This document shows, in pieces, positions 61,706-64,000 of a DNA stretch of 64,000 bases. The position numbers and the translations under genes are program-made. Source of the stretch: Phycisphaerales bacterium (GTDB lineage: Bacteria; Planctomycetota; Phycisphaerae; Phycisphaerales; UBA1924); the NCBI GenBank assembly GCA_019744815.1, contig JAIEUA010000007.1:124001-188000 (forward strand), read 5' to 3'. Under the pieces are notes generated by a model. That model had not been told where the DNA came from. It searched no databases and worked only from the letters and a program-made list of their open reading frames with translations. The first letter of the stretch is position 1, and each line of letters opens with the position of its first letter.

Positions 61706-61833
61706 ATGGCAACCGGGGCTCTCCCTCGAGTTTTCGATGAGTAACTTTGCTGTTCTCGGACTGGTGCGCCGACTTTCGCCACGCCACGCTCCGTTCCCGC
61801 TACGCTACCGCCCGCTCACTTCTGGAGATCTCC

Positions 61834-62217
61834 ATGCCCAGCCCCGCCGATCGCAAGTACTCCGAATCCCACGAATGGCACAAGCTCGAGGGCGACACGC
61901 TCACCCTCGGCATCTCCCGCTTCGCCGTCGACGCCCTCACCGACGTCACCTACGTCCAGATGAAGAAGGTCGGCACCACCTTCAAGCCCGGCGACATCGT
62001 CGGCGAGGTCGAGAGCGTCAAGACCACCAGCGACATCTACTGCTTCGTCGCCGGCACGATCACCGAGGTCAACGCCGCCCTCAACGACAACCCCGGCCTC
62101 ATCAACGAGGACCCGTACACCAAGGGCTGGCTGATCAAGATCAAGGTCTCCGACTCCTCCGGCCTGGCCAAGCTCATGGACGCCGCGGCGTACGACAAGG
62201 CCCACCCCGCGGCGTAG
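61834..62217 (+). CDS. gcvH: Glycine cleavage system H protein
   Basis: GcvH, a 127-residue lipoyl carrier that shuttles the aminomethyl group between the P, T and L proteins of the glycine cleavage system. The lipoylated Lys lies in VGEVESVKTTSDIY, the end is NPGLINEDPYTKGWLIKI, and the start YSESHEWHKLEGD is typical. ATG 61834 has GGAG eight bases upstream; the frame open to 61747 is rejected. No gcvT or gcvP genes are adjacent. Lipoylation would depend on LipA (11743-12858). Confidence 0.95.
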   Translation: MPSPADRKYSESHEWHKLEGDTLTLGISRFAVDALTDVTYVQMKKVGTTFKPGDIVGEVESVKTTSDIYCFVAGTITEVNAALNDNPGLINEDPYTKGWLIKIKVSDSSGLAKLMDAAAYDKAHPAA

Positions 62218-62315
62218 AGCTCAAATCTCAAAGCTCAAAGCAGCAAATGGGAACAGCGAATCCGAACGCACGTGGTGCTCGATCTGAGCTTTGAGCTTTA
62301 TCGCTTTGAGCTTTT
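62218..62315. repeat. TTTGAGC word-repeat palindrome, copy 2
   Basis: Left arm 62218-62248 reiterates CTCAAAG; right arm 62281-62315 reiterates TTTGAGC in the same order as copy 1 (12884-12982), with a different centre. The right arm ends three bases before the start codon of the ABC ATPase, so it occupies the place of its ribosome binding site. Confidence 0.8.
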
Positions 62316-62318
62316 CCC

Positions 62319-63053
<735 letters not shown>

Positions 63054-64000
63054 CCGCAGCATCCTGCTGCTCTTGGTCGTCGCGCTCTCCGCAGCCCTGG
63101 TCTGCGGCGTGGCCACCGCCATGGCGAGCGTGACCGAGTCGCTTCGCGCCCGCATGATCGGCGCCGTCGGCACCGCCGACCTCAAGATCGTCTCCCCCGC
63201 CTCCGCCAAACCCCTCGACGACGCGCTGCTCGCGACCATCCGCCGCTGGCAAGAAGTCGACACCGCCGAAGGCCGCCTCCGCGCCGCCGCCGCGCTGCGT
63301 GCCGTGCGCCCGACATGGCCGACACCCAAGGCCGACGACGCCTCCGTCTCTCCGTCTCTTCACCGCACCGTCCGTTCCTTCGCCGTCAACGTCTACTTCG
63401 AGTCCTTCCGCCCCGGCTTCGACGAGATCCACCGCCCCGTCGCGCTGGTCGAGGGCCGCATGCCCCTCAACGCCTCCGAGATCGCCGTCGATCAGACCGT
63501 GATCGATCGCCTCCGCGGCATCGAGAGCAAAGCCGGGCGCCGCAGCGGCACCCTCTCGGCCCTCATCAGCGGCACGCCCCCCACCGTCGAAGAAGGCACC
63601 GCGGACGCCAACCAAGACCTCGGCCCCGAATCCGCTCGCGACGCCGCCGACGCCGCCGCACTCAACGAGAAGTTTCGTGTCGCGCTCGGCCAATCCATCG
63701 AGTTCATCCCCGCGGGCAAGCCGCCGATGAAGCTCACCATCGTCGGCGTCGCGCCCTACGGCGTGCTCGGCGGCCGCCCCCGCGCCTGGATGACCCCCGA
63801 CGCCCTCGCCGCCGCCACCGACCAGGTCGGTCGCTTCAACGAGATCGAGATCATCCTCCGCCCAGGGCTCAACCCCGAGACGGTCGCCGCCGCCCACCGC
63901 GCCGAGATGCCCGACGACACCGTCCTGCAATCCACCGCCAAGGTCACCTCGAATCTCGAACAGAACCTCCGCGCCAATCAACTCGGCCTCATCGTCGCCT

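Overview
The window is GC-rich, densely coded DNA with strong G/C preference at third positions. Gene content points to a Planctomycetota bacterium, most likely of the class Phycisphaerae: an exosortase/exopolysaccharide locus with a very large TPR protein, a futalosine-pathway menaquinone gene (MqnD), a non-canonical type IV pilus/type II secretion operon, paired ketosynthases and small membrane zinc-ribbon proteins. The lineage is inferred from family content; there is no rRNA in the window.

Layout. 1-1563: two DnaA-box sequences, a membrane protein and a long leader before gyrB. 1564-8917: gyrB, then two paralogous PilZ proteins with dead receiver and dead Hpt domains, followed by a hybrid histidine kinase. 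9020-12858: EVE-domain protein, tRNA-His, an HD-GYP protein, an RsbU-type phosphatase and lipA. 13197-28352: an exopolysaccharide/exosortase locus (Wza-like export lipoprotein, CheV-like protein, exosortase fused to an EpsI-like domain, 1532-residue TPR protein, Wzz/BY-kinase-like protein with a broken P-loop, sugar-nucleotide epimerase, WecA-like transferase). 28523-36164: ParA, VanZ-like protein, MurJ, small lipoproteins, SDR, IspF, FAH-family protein and MqnD. 36203-36836: a ParD/ParE toxin-antitoxin pair with a likely operator. 36814-38823: four tandem zinc-ribbon membrane proteins overlapping by GTGA. 38920-40428: purF. 40614-51198 (minus): pilin and pilus/secretion machinery with STAS, histidine kinase, HD-GYP and receiver proteins. 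51380-54789 (plus): a divergent operon of pseudopilin-like proteins. 54890-58598: an intact ketosynthase, a GxxExxY protein and a ketosynthase-like protein lacking all three catalytic residues. 58759-64000: a small membrane protein, cmk, a TIM-barrel-like protein with a charged insert, gcvH and an ABC transporter running off the end.

How the genes work together. Cyclic-di-GMP is a probable theme: PilZ proteins, two HD-GYP proteins and an MshEN-type N-terminus on the pilus ATPase tie surface attachment to exopolysaccharide. The export protein, exosortase, TPR protein, co-polymerase, epimerase and WecA-like transferase form one envelope-polymer/protein-anchoring system, but no PEP-CTERM substrate is encoded here. 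The pilus operon lacks a secretin, a PilT retraction ATPase and a prepilin peptidase within the window.

Intergenic DNA carries several families of palindromic repeats. Some are built from short reiterated words (TTTGAGC, GGCCAAA, GAGACGAA). Others are short hairpins, one of which occurs twice with a compensatory base-pair change. The most notable signals are the degenerate signalling and catalytic domains (PilZ paralogs, BY-kinase-like protein, ketosynthase-like protein), the four-gene zinc-ribbon array with identical junctions, and the word-repeat palindromes.
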